In this document: positions 25,262 to 35,395 of the stretch, piece after piece
Numbering within the stretch: the stretch's first letter is position 1
Layout: every line of letters starts with the position of its first letter
Assembly: GCF_937934665.1 (NCBI RefSeq)
Contig: NZ_CALGYW010000058.1
Coordinates: forward strand, 1 to 64,000
Direction: 5' to 3'
From: an uncultured Anaerococcus sp.
Lineage (GTDB): Bacteria; Bacillota; Clostridia; Tissierellales; Peptoniphilaceae
DNA: 64,000 nt
Notes under the pieces: model-generated
Databases searched by the model: none
Seen by the model: the letters and a program-made list of their open reading frames with translations, nothing else
Told to the model about the DNA's origin: nothing
Program-made: the position numbers and the translations under genes

Positions 25262-26992
25262 ATGGCAAACTGGTTTATTTATAACAAAAAACAAAATTAT
25301 ATAAACAATCTTAAAAATGGAAATATTGCTAAACTAGATGCACTAATCTTAGGAAATAGAGATATAATAGATCCTAAAAAAGTAGATATGTTTTTAAATC
25401 CAGATCTTAGCAAACTCCACGATCCATTTTTATTAAATGATATGGATATAGCTGTTTCTTTGGTAATAGAAACTATGAAAAAAGGTGGAGAAATAAGAAT
25501 ATTTGGTGATTACGACCAAGACGGGATAGCATCAGTCATGACCCTAATGGATGGTCTTTTGTTTTATTATGATAATATTTCTTATGATATACCACACAGG
25601 GTTGATGAAGGTTATGGGATATCTTCTAAAATGAGTGATAAGGCTATAAAAGATAAGGTTTCTTTAGTAATTACTTGTGACAATGGTATAACTGGCTTTG
25701 AACAAATAGATAACTTAAAAGAAGCTGGTATAAATGTAATAGTAACTGACCATCATCAAATCCACAAGGAAGAAAATGATGAATGGCTTGATCAGATCTT
25801 GCCAAATGCTGATGCAGTTATAAATCCTAAAAGACTAGATTCAACTTATCCCTTTGATGATTTATGTGGAGCAGGAGTTAGTTTTAAGCTAATAGAAGGG
25901 CTTTATCAAAAACTTGACGGTGATAAGTTTTATCTATATTCATTGCTTGAATATGTAGCTATGGGGACCGTTTGCGATATTGTCTCCCTAACAGATGAAA
26001 ATAGAATATTTGTAATAGAGGGGCTTAAAAGATTAAATCAAACAGAAAAAATTGGTGTAAGGGCCCTTCTTGATGAATCAGGTTGGGATAGGGAAGTTGA
26101 TGAGTACACCTTAGGATTTATCCTAGGACCTCTAATGAATTCTACAGGCAGACTAAAAAGTGCTAAACTTGCCATAAATCTGCTAATAGAAGAAGATATA
26201 GACAAAATTTATGAGATGGCAAGAGATTTGGTGAAGCTTAATAACGAAAGAAAGACCCTTACCGAAGATGCTTTTAATAAAACAATAGAAATCATTAAAG
26301 AAAATTCATACGATAAAAATGATGTGATAGTAGTTTTTGCCCCAGGTATAAATGAATCTATTTGCGGAATAGTAGCCGGTAGGATTAAGGAAAAGTATTA
26401 TAGGCCAACTATCATTCTAACAAACGCAAAAGAAGATGGAATTGCTAAGGGATCAGGTAGGTCAATATCGGCATATAATATTTATGAAAATATAAATCCC
26501 TTTGCAGATAAACTTCAATCTTTCGGTGGCCACCCAATGGCGTGCGGTTTATCAATAGCTATTGATAAAATTGATGAATTTAGGAACTATCTAAATCAAA
26601 ATTCTAAGTTATCAAAAACTGATAAGGAAAAATCCATAAACATAGATACTCAAATTCCTATCTCTAAACTATCTCTAGAATTTGCAGAAAGTTTAGATAA
26701 GTATAAACCCTATGGCAAAGATAATTCAAGGCCAATATTTGCAAACAAAGGTGTAGATATAGCATCCTTGTCAATGATAGGTAAGGATAAAAACACCTTA
26801 AAATTATCATTGTTCCAAAACGGAAAATATTATAACGCTATAAAATTTCAAGCTGAAGATGACTACAATTATTTAAAAGAAAAATTTGGTGGAGATATAC
26901 TTGGAAAAAAAGTAGATATTGTTTATTATCCAGATGTAAATGAATTTAGAGGACAAAGATCTCTACAATTAAAAATTATAGATATTAGGTGA
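25262..26992 (+). CDS. recJ: single-stranded-DNA exonuclease RecJ
   Basis: 576 aa. DHH-domain motifs are FGDYDQDGIASVM (near 80), VTDHHQIH (near 160) and MNSTGRLKSAKLA; the DHHA1 domain has FGGHPMACGLSI. The C-terminal OB-like domain is present. It degrades ssDNA 5' to 3' in recombination and repair. GAAAGGA site upstream. rel follows 4 bases later; the apt gene often found between them is missing. Confidence 0.93.
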   Translation: MANWFIYNKKQNYINNLKNGNIAKLDALILGNRDIIDPKKVDMFLNPDLSKLHDPFLLNDMDIAVSLVIETMKKGGEIRIFGDYDQDGIASVMTLMDGLLFYYDNISYDIPHRVDEGYGISSKMSDKAIKDKVSLVITCDNGITGFEQIDNLKEAGINVIVTDHHQIHKEENDEWLDQILPNADAVINPKRLDSTYPFDDLCGAGVSFKLIEGLYQKLDGDKFYLYSLLEYVAMGTVCDIVSLTDENRIFVIEGLKRLNQTEKIGVRALLDESGWDREVDEYTLGFILGPLMNSTGRLKSAKLAINLLIEEDIDKIYEMARDLVKLNNERKTLTEDAFNKTIEIIKENSYDKNDVIVVFAPGINESICGIVAGRIKEKYYRPTIILTNAKEDGIAKGSGRSISAYNIYENINPFADKLQSFGGHPMACGLSIAIDKIDEFRNYLNQNSKLSKTDKEKSINIDTQIPISKLSLEFAESLDKYKPYGKDNSRPIFANKGVDIASLSMIGKDKNTLKLSLFQNGKYYNAIKFQAEDDYNYLKEKFGGDILGKKVDIVYYPDVNEFRGQRSLQLKIIDIR

Positions 26993-26996
26993 TATT

Positions 26997-29177
26997 ATGG
27001 CAACCGATTTTAATAAAGAATTTATAAAATTTAAAGAACTTATTCTAAGAAATAATCCTCAAGCGGATATAGACCTTATTAAAAAGGCCTATGATTTTGG
27101 TGTTCTACACCATGATGGGCAAAAGAGAAATTCTGGTGAAGACTATTTTATTCACCCAATAGCTGTTGCTTCTAATTTATCTAATATGAAACTAGATGAT
27201 GAAACCATATGTGCAGGCCTTATGCACGATGTACTTGAAGATACAGATGTAACAAGAGATGAAATGAAAGTAGAGTTTGGCGAGGAAATAACATTTTTAG
27301 TTGATGGGGTCACTAAGCTAAAAAAGCTTAACTACACATCTAAAGAAGAAAAGCAAGCTGAAAATATCAGGAAAATGGTTATGGCTATGGCTAACGATGT
27401 TAGGGTAGTCCTAATAAAATTAGCTGATAGGCTTCATAATATGAGAACTCTCGAATATATGACAAGGGCTAAGCAGCTTCAAAAAGCAAATGAAACCATA
27501 GAAATATATGTACCTTTAGCTCATAGGCTTGGTATTTACTCTCTAAAATGGGAATTAGAAGATCTTTGTTTTAGGTATCAAGAACCGGAAAAATATTATG
27601 AACTAGCTGAAATGGTAAGTGTAAAAAGACGTGAAAGAGAAAATTACATCAATGAAATAATTGAAACTTTAACAAAATCTCTCAAACCTACCAAGATACA
27701 TTTTGAAATTTCTGGTAGGCCGAAGTCTTTATATTCTATAAACAAAAAAATGGAGAGAAATAAGATAGCCTTTGAAGAAATTTATGACCTCACTGCTATA
27801 AGAGTAATAGTAGATACCATAGCAGAATGTTATGCTGTCTTAGGAAAAGTACACTCTCTATGGAGACCTATACCAAATAGGATCAAAGATTATATAGGCC
27901 AACCTAAGCCTAATGGCTACAGGTCACTTCATACGACAGTATTTGGAGAAGACTCAAAACCATTTGAAGTTCAAATTAGAACACGAAAGATGCATAGGGA
28001 ATGCGAATTTGGTGTGGCTGCCCATTGGCGCTATAAAGAAAACAAGAAAAGTAAGTCAGAATTTGACGATGCTATGAGTTTTCTAAGACAGATTGTAGAA
28101 TGGCAGCAAGAAGGCGGCAAGGATGTAAATAATGAAGAGTTTATGGAAACTCTTAAAACCGATTTTTTCTCAAGAGAGATTTACGTATATTCTCCAGCAG
28201 GAGAAGTCTATAACTTGCCTATGAATTCATGTTCAATCGATTTTGCCTATAAAATTCATACGGAAGTAGGAAATTCATGTGTAGGAGCTAAGGTAAATGG
28301 AAGTATGGTTCCTATAACCCATCCACTTAAGACAGGTGACTTGGTTGAGATTATTACAAGTAAAAATTCTCAAGGACCAAGTAGGGACTGGTTAAATATT
28401 GTTAAGAGTAACCAGGCTAAATCAAAAATCAAACAATTTTTTAAGCGCTACGATAAAGAAGAAAATATTGAAATAGGAAAAGCTTCTGTAGCTCGTGACT
28501 TAAAAAAATATAAGCAAAATTATAAGCACTTACTTAAAGAAGAATGGCTACTAGAGATTGCAAGTGATTTGGGTTTTCTAACAGAAGATGAGATGTATGC
28601 TTCAGTTGGCTATGGAAAAACAACTGCCGAGCAAGTTAGCCAAAAACTTATTAGAAAAGATAAGGAAGAACTTAAAAAGCAAGAATCAGAAAAGCCTTTT
28701 GACATTGGAAAAAAGGAAATTAATACTCAAGTTACTAACGAGATAAGAGTATCAGACCTTGATAGTGATGTAGAAGTTAAGTTTGCTAAGTGCTGCACGC
28801 CAGTACCAGGCGATCCAATAATTGGTTTTATTACCAAGGGAAATGGAATTTCTGTCCATGTTAAAACCTGTCCTAACATAATTAATTCTAAGTCTCCAGA
28901 AAGGTTAATAGATGTTTACTGGCAAAATTTATCTACTGATACTTTTCCAGTTAAAATTCAAATTATATCAGTCAATGGTCCATCTATTTTATATGAAGTA
29001 TCAAAGATGATGTCTACAGTTGATGTTAATATTTTAAATATTAATGCAAGAACTGATAGTGACTCTGGCATTATGGACTTGGTTATAGAAGTTAAAAGTA
29101 CAGAACAATTAGATGATGTTATAAAGAAACTAAAGACAATTAAAACTGTCTCAGATGTATTTAGGGTGAAAAGTTAA
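26997..29177 (+). CDS. relA: bifunctional (p)ppGpp synthetase/hydrolase Rel
   Basis: 726 aa, full length. The HD hydrolase domain (HHDGQKRNSGEDYFIHP, LMHDVLEDTD, IKLADRLHNMRTL) is intact. The synthetase domain carries ISGRPKSLYSI, the YDLTAIRVIVD strand and KPNGYRSLHTTV. TGS (EIYVYSPAGEVYNLP) and a C-terminal ACT domain (VDVNILNINARTD) are also present, with a CCTPVPGDPI block between. It makes and destroys the stringent-response alarmone. The order recJ-rel-dtd is conserved in Firmicutes. Confidence 0.96.
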   Translation: MATDFNKEFIKFKELILRNNPQADIDLIKKAYDFGVLHHDGQKRNSGEDYFIHPIAVASNLSNMKLDDETICAGLMHDVLEDTDVTRDEMKVEFGEEITFLVDGVTKLKKLNYTSKEEKQAENIRKMVMAMANDVRVVLIKLADRLHNMRTLEYMTRAKQLQKANETIEIYVPLAHRLGIYSLKWELEDLCFRYQEPEKYYELAEMVSVKRRERENYINEIIETLTKSLKPTKIHFEISGRPKSLYSINKKMERNKIAFEEIYDLTAIRVIVDTIAECYAVLGKVHSLWRPIPNRIKDYIGQPKPNGYRSLHTTVFGEDSKPFEVQIRTRKMHRECEFGVAAHWRYKENKKSKSEFDDAMSFLRQIVEWQQEGGKDVNNEEFMETLKTDFFSREIYVYSPAGEVYNLPMNSCSIDFAYKIHTEVGNSCVGAKVNGSMVPITHPLKTGDLVEIITSKNSQGPSRDWLNIVKSNQAKSKIKQFFKRYDKEENIEIGKASVARDLKKYKQNYKHLLKEEWLLEIASDLGFLTEDEMYASVGYGKTTAEQVSQKLIRKDKEELKKQESEKPFDIGKKEINTQVTNEIRVSDLDSDVEVKFAKCCTPVPGDPIIGFITKGNGISVHVKTCPNIINSKSPERLIDVYWQNLSTDTFPVKIQIISVNGPSILYEVSKMMSTVDVNILNINARTDSDSGIMDLVIEVKSTEQLDDVIKKLKTIKTVSDVFRVKS

Positions 29178-29626
29178 TGAGAGCAATTATACAAAAAGTT
29201 ACTAACGCAAGTGTCAAAGTTAGTGGTGAGCTAATCTCTGAAATAAGTGATGGTTACTTGGTTCTACTCGCAGTTAAAGAAACTGATGATAAGGATGACC
29301 TTGCCTATATAAAAAGAAAAATATCAAATCTAAGAATATTTGAAGATGAAGATGGAAAGATGAATCTAAGTTTAAAGGATACTGGAGGAGAAATTCTCTT
29401 AGTAAGTCAATTTACTCTTTATGGAGACGTGCGAAAAGGCAATAGACCATCTTTCACCGAATCTGCCGGCCTTAAAAAAGCAAATGACTACTATGAAAGA
29501 CTTCGCGATGAACTTATAGATGAAGGATTTAATGTAAAAACCGGTAAATTCCAAGCCTATATGCAAGTAAGTCTAGTAAACGATGGGCCTGTTACAATTA
29601 TTCTAGATAGTGAAAGGATTGTTTAA
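29177..29626 (+). CDS. dtd: D-aminoacyl-tRNA deacylase
   Basis: 149 aa. MRAIIQKVTNASVKV at the N-terminus, LLVSQFTLYGD near residue 75 and SLVNDGPVTIILDS near the C-terminus are the DTD signatures (SQFTL and Gly-Pro motifs). It removes D-amino acids mistakenly attached to tRNA. It shares one base with rel and with the next gene. Confidence 0.95.
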   Translation: MRAIIQKVTNASVKVSGELISEISDGYLVLLAVKETDDKDDLAYIKRKISNLRIFEDEDGKMNLSLKDTGGEILLVSQFTLYGDVRKGNRPSFTESAGLKKANDYYERLRDELIDEGFNVKTGKFQAYMQVSLVNDGPVTIILDSERIV

Positions 29627-30228
29627 TGGAAATTAATAAATTTACTCTAGGACCAGTTATGACAAACACCTACCTGGTTCATGAAGATGGTAAGGGTTTT
29701 ATTGTTGATTGTCCCTACCCATCCAAAGCGCTTGATAAGTTTATAGAAGACAATAAAATAAAAATAGAATTTATTATACTTACCCATACACACTTTGACC
29801 ATGTTACAGGTCTTAAATATTATAAAGACAAGTTTAAGGTTGATGTATATGCTTCAGAAGATGCTAAAGAATTGGCGGAAAATCCTAACTTTAATTTAGG
29901 TCACCATATTAGTAAGCTAGAGGTTCCAATAGATCATTATCTAAAAGATGGGGAAGTTTTTAGTAAGTATAAGATAAAGGCCATAAAAACACCTGGTCAT
30001 ACAAAAGATTCTATATCTTTTGTTTTAGGAAATGATATTTTTACTGGCGATACCTTATTTAGGCTATCAGTAGGAAGAACAGATTTTCCAGGTGGGTCCT
30101 TTGAAGAGATTAAAAGCTCTATTCTAAATAAATTGGGTAAATTTGATAGGAGTGCCAAAATTTACCCGGGTCATAACGAAGATAGCACTCTTGGATTTGA
30201 ATTAGATAACAATCCATTTTTACAATAA
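29626..30228 (+). CDS. metallo-beta-lactamase-fold hydrolase (glyoxalase II-like)
   Basis: 200 aa. Zinc ligands are present: THTHFDHVTG, GHTKDSISF, GDTLF and a final GHNEDSTLGFE. The length and the short C-terminus match the YqgX/GloB-like single-domain group rather than full glyoxalase II. Substrate unknown; thioester hydrolysis is the usual guess. It lies between dtd and aspS in one operon. Confidence 0.82.
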   Translation: MEINKFTLGPVMTNTYLVHEDGKGFIVDCPYPSKALDKFIEDNKIKIEFIILTHTHFDHVTGLKYYKDKFKVDVYASEDAKELAENPNFNLGHHISKLEVPIDHYLKDGEVFSKYKIKAIKTPGHTKDSISFVLGNDIFTGDTLFRLSVGRTDFPGGSFEEIKSSILNKLGKFDRSAKIYPGHNEDSTLGFELDNNPFLQ

Positions 30229-30239
30229 TGGGAGGAAGT

Positions 30240-31988
30240 ATGGAATTTAAAAGAACACATATGTGTGGAAGCTTAAGAAGCGAAGACTTAGGCAAAGAAG
30301 TAGTTTTAATGGGCTGGGTAAGTAAAAAACGTAACCTAGGATCCCTAGTATTTATAGACTTAAGAGATAAGACTGGTATAAGCCAGATTGTAATAAGGGA
30401 AGATAATAAGGATAATTACGAAAAGGCTCGTGAAATATCTGCCGAATACGTCCTTGAGGTAAAGGGAAAAGTATTTGAAAGAGAAAGTAAGAATCCTGAC
30501 CTACCAACAGGTGATATTGAAATCATCGCTGATAAGATCAATATTCTTGATAAGGCTAAAACTCCACCAATTTATATCAAGGATGATGATGATGTTAGCG
30601 AAAATCTAAGATTAAAATATAGGTATCTAGATATGAGAAAACCATCAGTTCAAAGAAACCTTAAGCTTAGATCAGATATAGTAAGAACAATGAGAGAATA
30701 TTTCTATGACAATGATTTTACAGAAGTAGAAACTCCATTTCTAACAAAACCTACTCCAGAAGGAGCAAGGGACTATCTAGTGCCATCAAGGATAAATGAG
30801 GGTAAATTCTATGCTCTACCGCAATCGCCACAACTACTAAAGCAGATCTTGATGATAGGATCACTTGATAGGTACTTCCAAGTTGTAAAATGTTTTAGAG
30901 ATGAAGATCTAAGAGCTAATAGACAACCAGAATTTACTCAGCTTGATCTTGAAATGAGCTTTTCAGATCAAGATAATGTTATAGCTATGAATGAAGGACT
31001 TTTGAAGGTACTATTTGATACCTACACAGACTATGATTTAAAATTACCTATAAATAGGATGGATTATAGCGAGGCTATGGAATCTTATGGTTCTGATAAA
31101 CCAGACCTTAGGTATGGCTATAAGATAAAAGATGTGACAGAAGTTTTTGTAGATAGCGAATTTAAAGTATTTAGAGACAATACTTCAGAGGGCAGATCTG
31201 TTAGGGCTATCAATTTTACAGGACTTGCTGAATCATACTCAAGAAAACAATTAGATAAGTTAACTGATTTTGTAAAAGACTATGGCTTAAAAGGCCTATC
31301 TTATATTAAATTTAATGAAAACATGCAATCATCAATTAAAAAATTCTTAACTGATGAAGTAGTTGACCAACTAAAGGATAAATTAGATGCTAAAGAAGGT
31401 GACTTGGTATTCTTAGCAGCTGATAAGGATAGGACTGTTCTAGAAGGTCTTGGTGCTTTAAGGGTAAAGATAGCCAAAGAAAATGATCTAATTGAAAAAG
31501 AATATGCTCTAACATGGGTTGTTAACTTCCCAATGTTTGAATATAGCGAGGAAGAAGATAGGTATGTAGCCCAACACCATCCTTTCACTATGCCTAATGA
31601 AGAAGACATAGACTTGCTTTTAACTCATCCGGAAAAAGTTAGGACCCAAGCTTATGATATTGTTATAAATGGTGATGAAATGGGTGGTGGTTCTGTAAGA
31701 ATAAATAATTCTGACTTACAAGAAAGGGTATTTGAAGCATTAAAACTAAGTGATGAAGATATTAAAAATAAATTTGGATTCTTTATAGAAGCGCTTAAAT
31801 ATGGTACCCCTCCTCATGCTGGACTTGCCTATGGGCTTGATAGGTTGTTGATGCTATTTGCGAAAACTGACAATATCAAAGACATAATAGCATTTCCAAA
31901 GACCCAATCTGCAACTTGCCCTCTTACAGAAGCTCCAGCAATAGTAGATGAAAAGGCACTTGAAGAACTTAATATAAAATTGAGGTGA
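30240..31988 (+). CDS. aspS: aspartyl-tRNA synthetase
   Basis: 582 aa from ATG 30240, which is preceded by GGGAGGAAG; the ATG at 30228 overlaps the ribosome-binding site. An N-terminal anticodon-binding OB fold (GWVSKKRNLGSLVFIDLRD) is followed by the class II core: motif 2 FRDEDLRANRQPEFTQLDLEMSF, a bacterial GAD insertion, and motif 3 GLAYGLDRLLMLFA. hisS, its usual upstream partner, is not here, and no T-box leader is visible. Whether it also charges tRNA-Asn cannot be judged. Confidence 0.95.
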   Translation: MEFKRTHMCGSLRSEDLGKEVVLMGWVSKKRNLGSLVFIDLRDKTGISQIVIREDNKDNYEKAREISAEYVLEVKGKVFERESKNPDLPTGDIEIIADKINILDKAKTPPIYIKDDDDVSENLRLKYRYLDMRKPSVQRNLKLRSDIVRTMREYFYDNDFTEVETPFLTKPTPEGARDYLVPSRINEGKFYALPQSPQLLKQILMIGSLDRYFQVVKCFRDEDLRANRQPEFTQLDLEMSFSDQDNVIAMNEGLLKVLFDTYTDYDLKLPINRMDYSEAMESYGSDKPDLRYGYKIKDVTEVFVDSEFKVFRDNTSEGRSVRAINFTGLAESYSRKQLDKLTDFVKDYGLKGLSYIKFNENMQSSIKKFLTDEVVDQLKDKLDAKEGDLVFLAADKDRTVLEGLGALRVKIAKENDLIEKEYALTWVVNFPMFEYSEEEDRYVAQHHPFTMPNEEDIDLLLTHPEKVRTQAYDIVINGDEMGGGSVRINNSDLQERVFEALKLSDEDIKNKFGFFIEALKYGTPPHAGLAYGLDRLLMLFAKTDNIKDIIAFPKTQSATCPLTEAPAIVDEKALEELNIKLR

Positions 31989-31996
31989 TATAATAA

Positions 31997-32413
31997 ATGG
32001 CAATGACTAAAGAAGGTTTAGTACTTGAAAATAATAATGGCAATTTAAAAATAAAAGTAGATCGTAATGGCGCATGCGGGTCATGCGCTGCAAACGGATC
32101 ATGTGCAGAAAGAAAATCCACTGTAATAGAGGTTTTTTCTGCTGATAATATAAATAAGGGAGATAAGGTAATCTTAGAAAGCGATGCTAATGAGATTAAT
32201 AAAATGTCCGCATTGGTTTATGCAGTTCCAGTAGTTTTAGTAATGATAGGGGCTCTAGCACCTACATTTTTACTTAAAAATTCAGGTGTCGATACTAACC
32301 TAATAAGTTTGGTATCTATTAGCCTTATGCTTGCCTTATCTGTACTTTTTTTCAAAAAACTTGATAAGGGAGTCCAAAAAGAAAAACTTATGAAGGTTAG
32401 AAAAATCTACTAA
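31997..32413 (+). CDS. RseC/MucC-like membrane protein with cysteine cluster
   Basis: 138 aa. An N-terminal CGSCAANGSC motif (residues about 26-35) precedes two transmembrane helices (about 75-95 and 100-118) and a basic tail, the layout of RseC/SoxR-reducing-system proteins. Those usually act with Rnf-type electron-transfer complexes, none of which is in the window. Possible role in Fe-S redox sensing or electron transfer is inference. GAGGTG site upstream at the aspS stop. Confidence 0.75.
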   Translation: MAMTKEGLVLENNNGNLKIKVDRNGACGSCAANGSCAERKSTVIEVFSADNINKGDKVILESDANEINKMSALVYAVPVVLVMIGALAPTFLLKNSGVDTNLISLVSISLMLALSVLFFKKLDKGVQKEKLMKVRKIY

Positions 32414-32443
32414 AATTTTAAATTATAGAATTGGAGAAAATAT

Positions 32444-33763
32444 ATGGCTTTACCAATAGTAACCCTAGTAGGTAGGACAAATGTAGGTAAATCTACACTA
32501 TTTAATCGCCTAGTTGGAAAAAGAAAATCAATAACAGAAGATGTATCTGGAGTAACCAGGGACAGAATTGTTGATAAGGCTGAGTGGCAAAACAACGAAT
32601 TCTTACTTGTAGATACAGGCGGTATTGATATATCTAGCAAGGATATGATGGACGTTGAGATAAGAGGCCAAGTTGAGAAGGCCCTTATGGAAACTGACCT
32701 AATCTTATTTGTGGTAGATGGCAAGGAAGGTGTAAACCCTCACGATGTTGATATAGCAAATGAGATTAGAAAATATAATAAACCTGTAATCATAGTAGCA
32801 AATAAGGTTGATAATATGAAAACACCAGATGACCTATACGATTTTTACTCATTTGGATTTGACAATCTTATTATGATTTCAGCTGAGCAAGCCAAGGGTC
32901 TAGGCGACCTTTTAGATGCTATAGTTTCTTTTATAGATTTTTCAAAATATGAAAACCAAGAAGATGAAACTAGAATAGCAATCATAGGTAAGCCCAATGC
33001 AGGCAAGTCTTCTTTGGTAAATCTATTACTTAATGAAGATAGGATGATCGTAACAAATATAGCTGGTACAACCCGTGACGCGGTAGATAGTTACTGGACT
33101 TATAATGATCATAACTATGTTTTAATAGATACGGCAGGTCTTAGAAGAAAGGCAAAGGTTAGAGAAAATGTTGAATATTATGCTAACCAAAGAACCTTTG
33201 ATGCTGTAGATAGCTCTGATATTTGCCTATTTTTAATAGATGCAACAGTAGGTGTGACTGAGCAAGATGCAAAAATAGCAGGTTATGCCCATAATAATAA
33301 AAAAGCTATAATAATAGCTGTAAATAAATGGGATTTAGTAGAAAAAGATACTAATACTATGGCAAATATGGAAAAGGATATAAGAAATACCCTATCTTTT
33401 GCCCTCTATGCACCAATAGTTTTTATATCTGTTAAGGATAATGCTAGAATCGATACCCTCCTTGAGATGATAGAAGTAGTTGATAGTAACTACAGGATGA
33501 GAATTAAGACAGGGGTATTAAATACTATCTTACAAGATGCTATGCTTTTGAATCAACCACCACAAGATAAGGGTAAAAGACTTAAGATTTATTATATGAG
33601 TCAGGTAGGAACATGCCCTCCAAAATTCCTTTTGTCAATCAACGATAGGGAACTATTACATTTTTCTTACACTAGGTATTTGGAGAATCAAATTAGACAA
33701 AATTACTCCCTAATTGGAGTCCCATTTAGCTTTGTCTTTAAGGAGCATAGGGATAAGAAATGA
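32444..33763 (+). CDS. der: ribosome-assembly GTPase Der (EngA)
   Basis: 439 aa with two tandem G domains: GRTNVGKST (residues about 9-17), DTGG and NKVD in the first; GKPNAGKSS near 182, DTAGLR and NKWD in the second. The C-terminal KH-like domain follows (NTILQDAMLLNQPPQDKGKRLKIYYMSQVGTCPPKF). It is essential for 50S subunit maturation. It overlaps plsY by 4 bases; the der-plsY-gpsA order is standard in Firmicutes. Confidence 0.96.
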   Translation: MALPIVTLVGRTNVGKSTLFNRLVGKRKSITEDVSGVTRDRIVDKAEWQNNEFLLVDTGGIDISSKDMMDVEIRGQVEKALMETDLILFVVDGKEGVNPHDVDIANEIRKYNKPVIIVANKVDNMKTPDDLYDFYSFGFDNLIMISAEQAKGLGDLLDAIVSFIDFSKYENQEDETRIAIIGKPNAGKSSLVNLLLNEDRMIVTNIAGTTRDAVDSYWTYNDHNYVLIDTAGLRRKAKVRENVEYYANQRTFDAVDSSDICLFLIDATVGVTEQDAKIAGYAHNNKKAIIIAVNKWDLVEKDTNTMANMEKDIRNTLSFALYAPIVFISVKDNARIDTLLEMIEVVDSNYRMRIKTGVLNTILQDAMLLNQPPQDKGKRLKIYYMSQVGTCPPKFLLSINDRELLHFSYTRYLENQIRQNYSLIGVPFSFVFKEHRDKK

Positions 33764-34338
33764 AATACTTAATAATTGCTTTACTATCTTATTTGTTGGG
33801 AAGTTTTCCTTTTGGTTATTATATTGGTAAGTACGCTTATAAAAAAGATATAAGAACCATGGGATCTGGAAACATTGGTACAACCAATGCCCTAAGAAAC
33901 TTTGGGAAAATAGCAGGGCTTGCTACTTTTGCCTTAGATTTTTTTAAGGGATTTATAGCTTGTCTTATAGGAAATAAAATTGCTGGCACTAATGGTATGA
34001 CTATAGCTATGTTATTTGTAGTACTAGGACATATGTATAGTTTCATCCTTAAATTTAAGGGTGGAAAGGGAATTGCAACTGTATTTGGAGCCTTGGTTTA
34101 TATAAATCCAACTTTTGCTCTATGTATGTTTGGGGTATTTTTAGTTATTGTTCTAATATCAAGGATGGTATCTCTAGGTTCCGTATGTGTATGTCTAGTT
34201 GCTATAGTTGTGAGTCTTATTAAATTTGGATTTACTTATTTTAGCATAAGCTTATCTATACTAGCTATTATTATAGTTATAAAACATAGAACTAATATAA
34301 AAAGAATTATAAACGGTAAAGAAAGTAAATTATTCTAG
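33760..34338 (+). CDS. plsY: acyl-phosphate glycerol-3-phosphate acyltransferase PlsY
   Basis: 192 aa with about five membrane helices. The three conserved cytoplasmic motifs are visible: GSFPFGYYIGK, RTMGSGNIGTTNALRNFG and GHMYSFILKFKGGKGIAT. It makes lysophosphatidic acid from acyl-phosphate and glycerol-3-phosphate; gpsA downstream supplies the glycerol-3-phosphate. Confidence 0.95.
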   Translation: MKYLIIALLSYLLGSFPFGYYIGKYAYKKDIRTMGSGNIGTTNALRNFGKIAGLATFALDFFKGFIACLIGNKIAGTNGMTIAMLFVVLGHMYSFILKFKGGKGIATVFGALVYINPTFALCMFGVFLVIVLISRMVSLGSVCVCLVAIVVSLIKFGFTYFSISLSILAIIIVIKHRTNIKRIINGKESKLF

Positions 34339-34346
34339 GGGAAAAG

Positions 34347-35330
34347 ATGACAATTTCTATTTTAGGGTCAGGTTCATGGTCGACAGCTATAGCTGATTTA
34401 CTTGCTGAAAAGGAAAAAGTTTTAATTTACGCAAGGGATGAGAAAGTTGTTTCATCAATTAATAAGGATCATATAAATAAAAAATATTTTCCGAATATTA
34501 ATATCAATGAAAATATAAAAGCTACTAGCAATCTAAAAGAAATTTTTGAAAATAAATATATAGTTAACGGCATACCAACTCAGCAAGTAAGAAATGTCTT
34601 AAATAAGGCGAATGAATTTTTAACTGATGATCATGTGATAATCAACTTATCTAAGGGTCTTGAGCTAAATACTCATAAGAGAATTTCAGAAATTTTCTAT
34701 GAATTTAATAAAAATATTTCATTTGTTGCTTTAAGCGGTCCTTCTCACGCTGAGGAAGTTATCTTAAAAATGCCAACAACGGTAGTAGCGGCAAGTAAAG
34801 ATTTAAACCTTGCTATTGAGGTACAAAATATTTTTGTAAGAGATTATTTTAGGGTCTATTCATCAAATGATCTTATAGGTGTTGAGTTAGGTGGAGCCAT
34901 CAAAAACATTTTAGCTTTTGGAATAGGAATTGCCCAAGGGCTCGGATACGGAGATAATGCTAAGGCAGCGCTCATAACTAGAGGTATCCATGAGATGAGT
35001 AAGTTTGCTTGCGAGTTTGGAGCAGAGTTTAAAACTATAAACGGCCTTGCTGGAGTAGGGGATTTGATTGTAACAGCTACAAGTAAACATTCTAGAAATA
35101 ACAGAGCAGGTATCTTAATTGGAGAAGGGCTAAGCATTGATGAGCTTAGTGATAAAATCAACATGGTTGTCGAAGGTATACCAACAACTAGGTCTGTTTA
35201 CGAACTTGCAAAAAATAAAAATATTGAACTTCCTATTACTAATGAGATCTATCAAGTTCTTTTTAACAACAAAGATTGCAAGGATTCTGTAAATGATTTG
35301 ATGATGAGAGACATAAAAAGTGAGTTTTAA
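34347..35330 (+). CDS. gpsA: glycerol-3-phosphate dehydrogenase [NAD(P)+]
   Basis: 327 aa. Rossmann motif GSGSWSTAIADLL at the N-terminus, VNGIPTQQVR, LSKGLEL, ALSGPSHAEEV, and the catalytic-Lys region ELGGAIKNILAFGIGIAQGLGYGDNAKAAL split over the core. It reduces dihydroxyacetone phosphate to glycerol-3-phosphate for phospholipids. Last gene of the der operon. Confidence 0.96.
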   Translation: MTISILGSGSWSTAIADLLAEKEKVLIYARDEKVVSSINKDHINKKYFPNININENIKATSNLKEIFENKYIVNGIPTQQVRNVLNKANEFLTDDHVIINLSKGLELNTHKRISEIFYEFNKNISFVALSGPSHAEEVILKMPTTVVAASKDLNLAIEVQNIFVRDYFRVYSSNDLIGVELGGAIKNILAFGIGIAQGLGYGDNAKAALITRGIHEMSKFACEFGAEFKTINGLAGVGDLIVTATSKHSRNNRAGILIGEGLSIDELSDKINMVVEGIPTTRSVYELAKNKNIELPITNEIYQVLFNNKDCKDSVNDLMMRDIKSEF

Positions 35331-35333
35331 ATT

Positions 35334-35362
35334 TTTACTTTACTGTTAATTTAGTATATAAT
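35334..35362 (+). promoter_or_regulatory. sepF promoter
   Basis: TTTACT 35334-35339 and a perfect TATAAT 35357-35362 with a 17-base spacer, about 34 bases before the sepF start. Confidence 0.72.
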
Positions 35363-35395
35363 GATAATAAAGAAAACGAGCAAAGGATGATGTAA

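Noticed and set aside
30190..30240. T-box leader before aspS (and before alaS at 46322-46330)
   Set aside because: The intergenic spaces are only a few bases long, with no room for a T-box stem or terminator.
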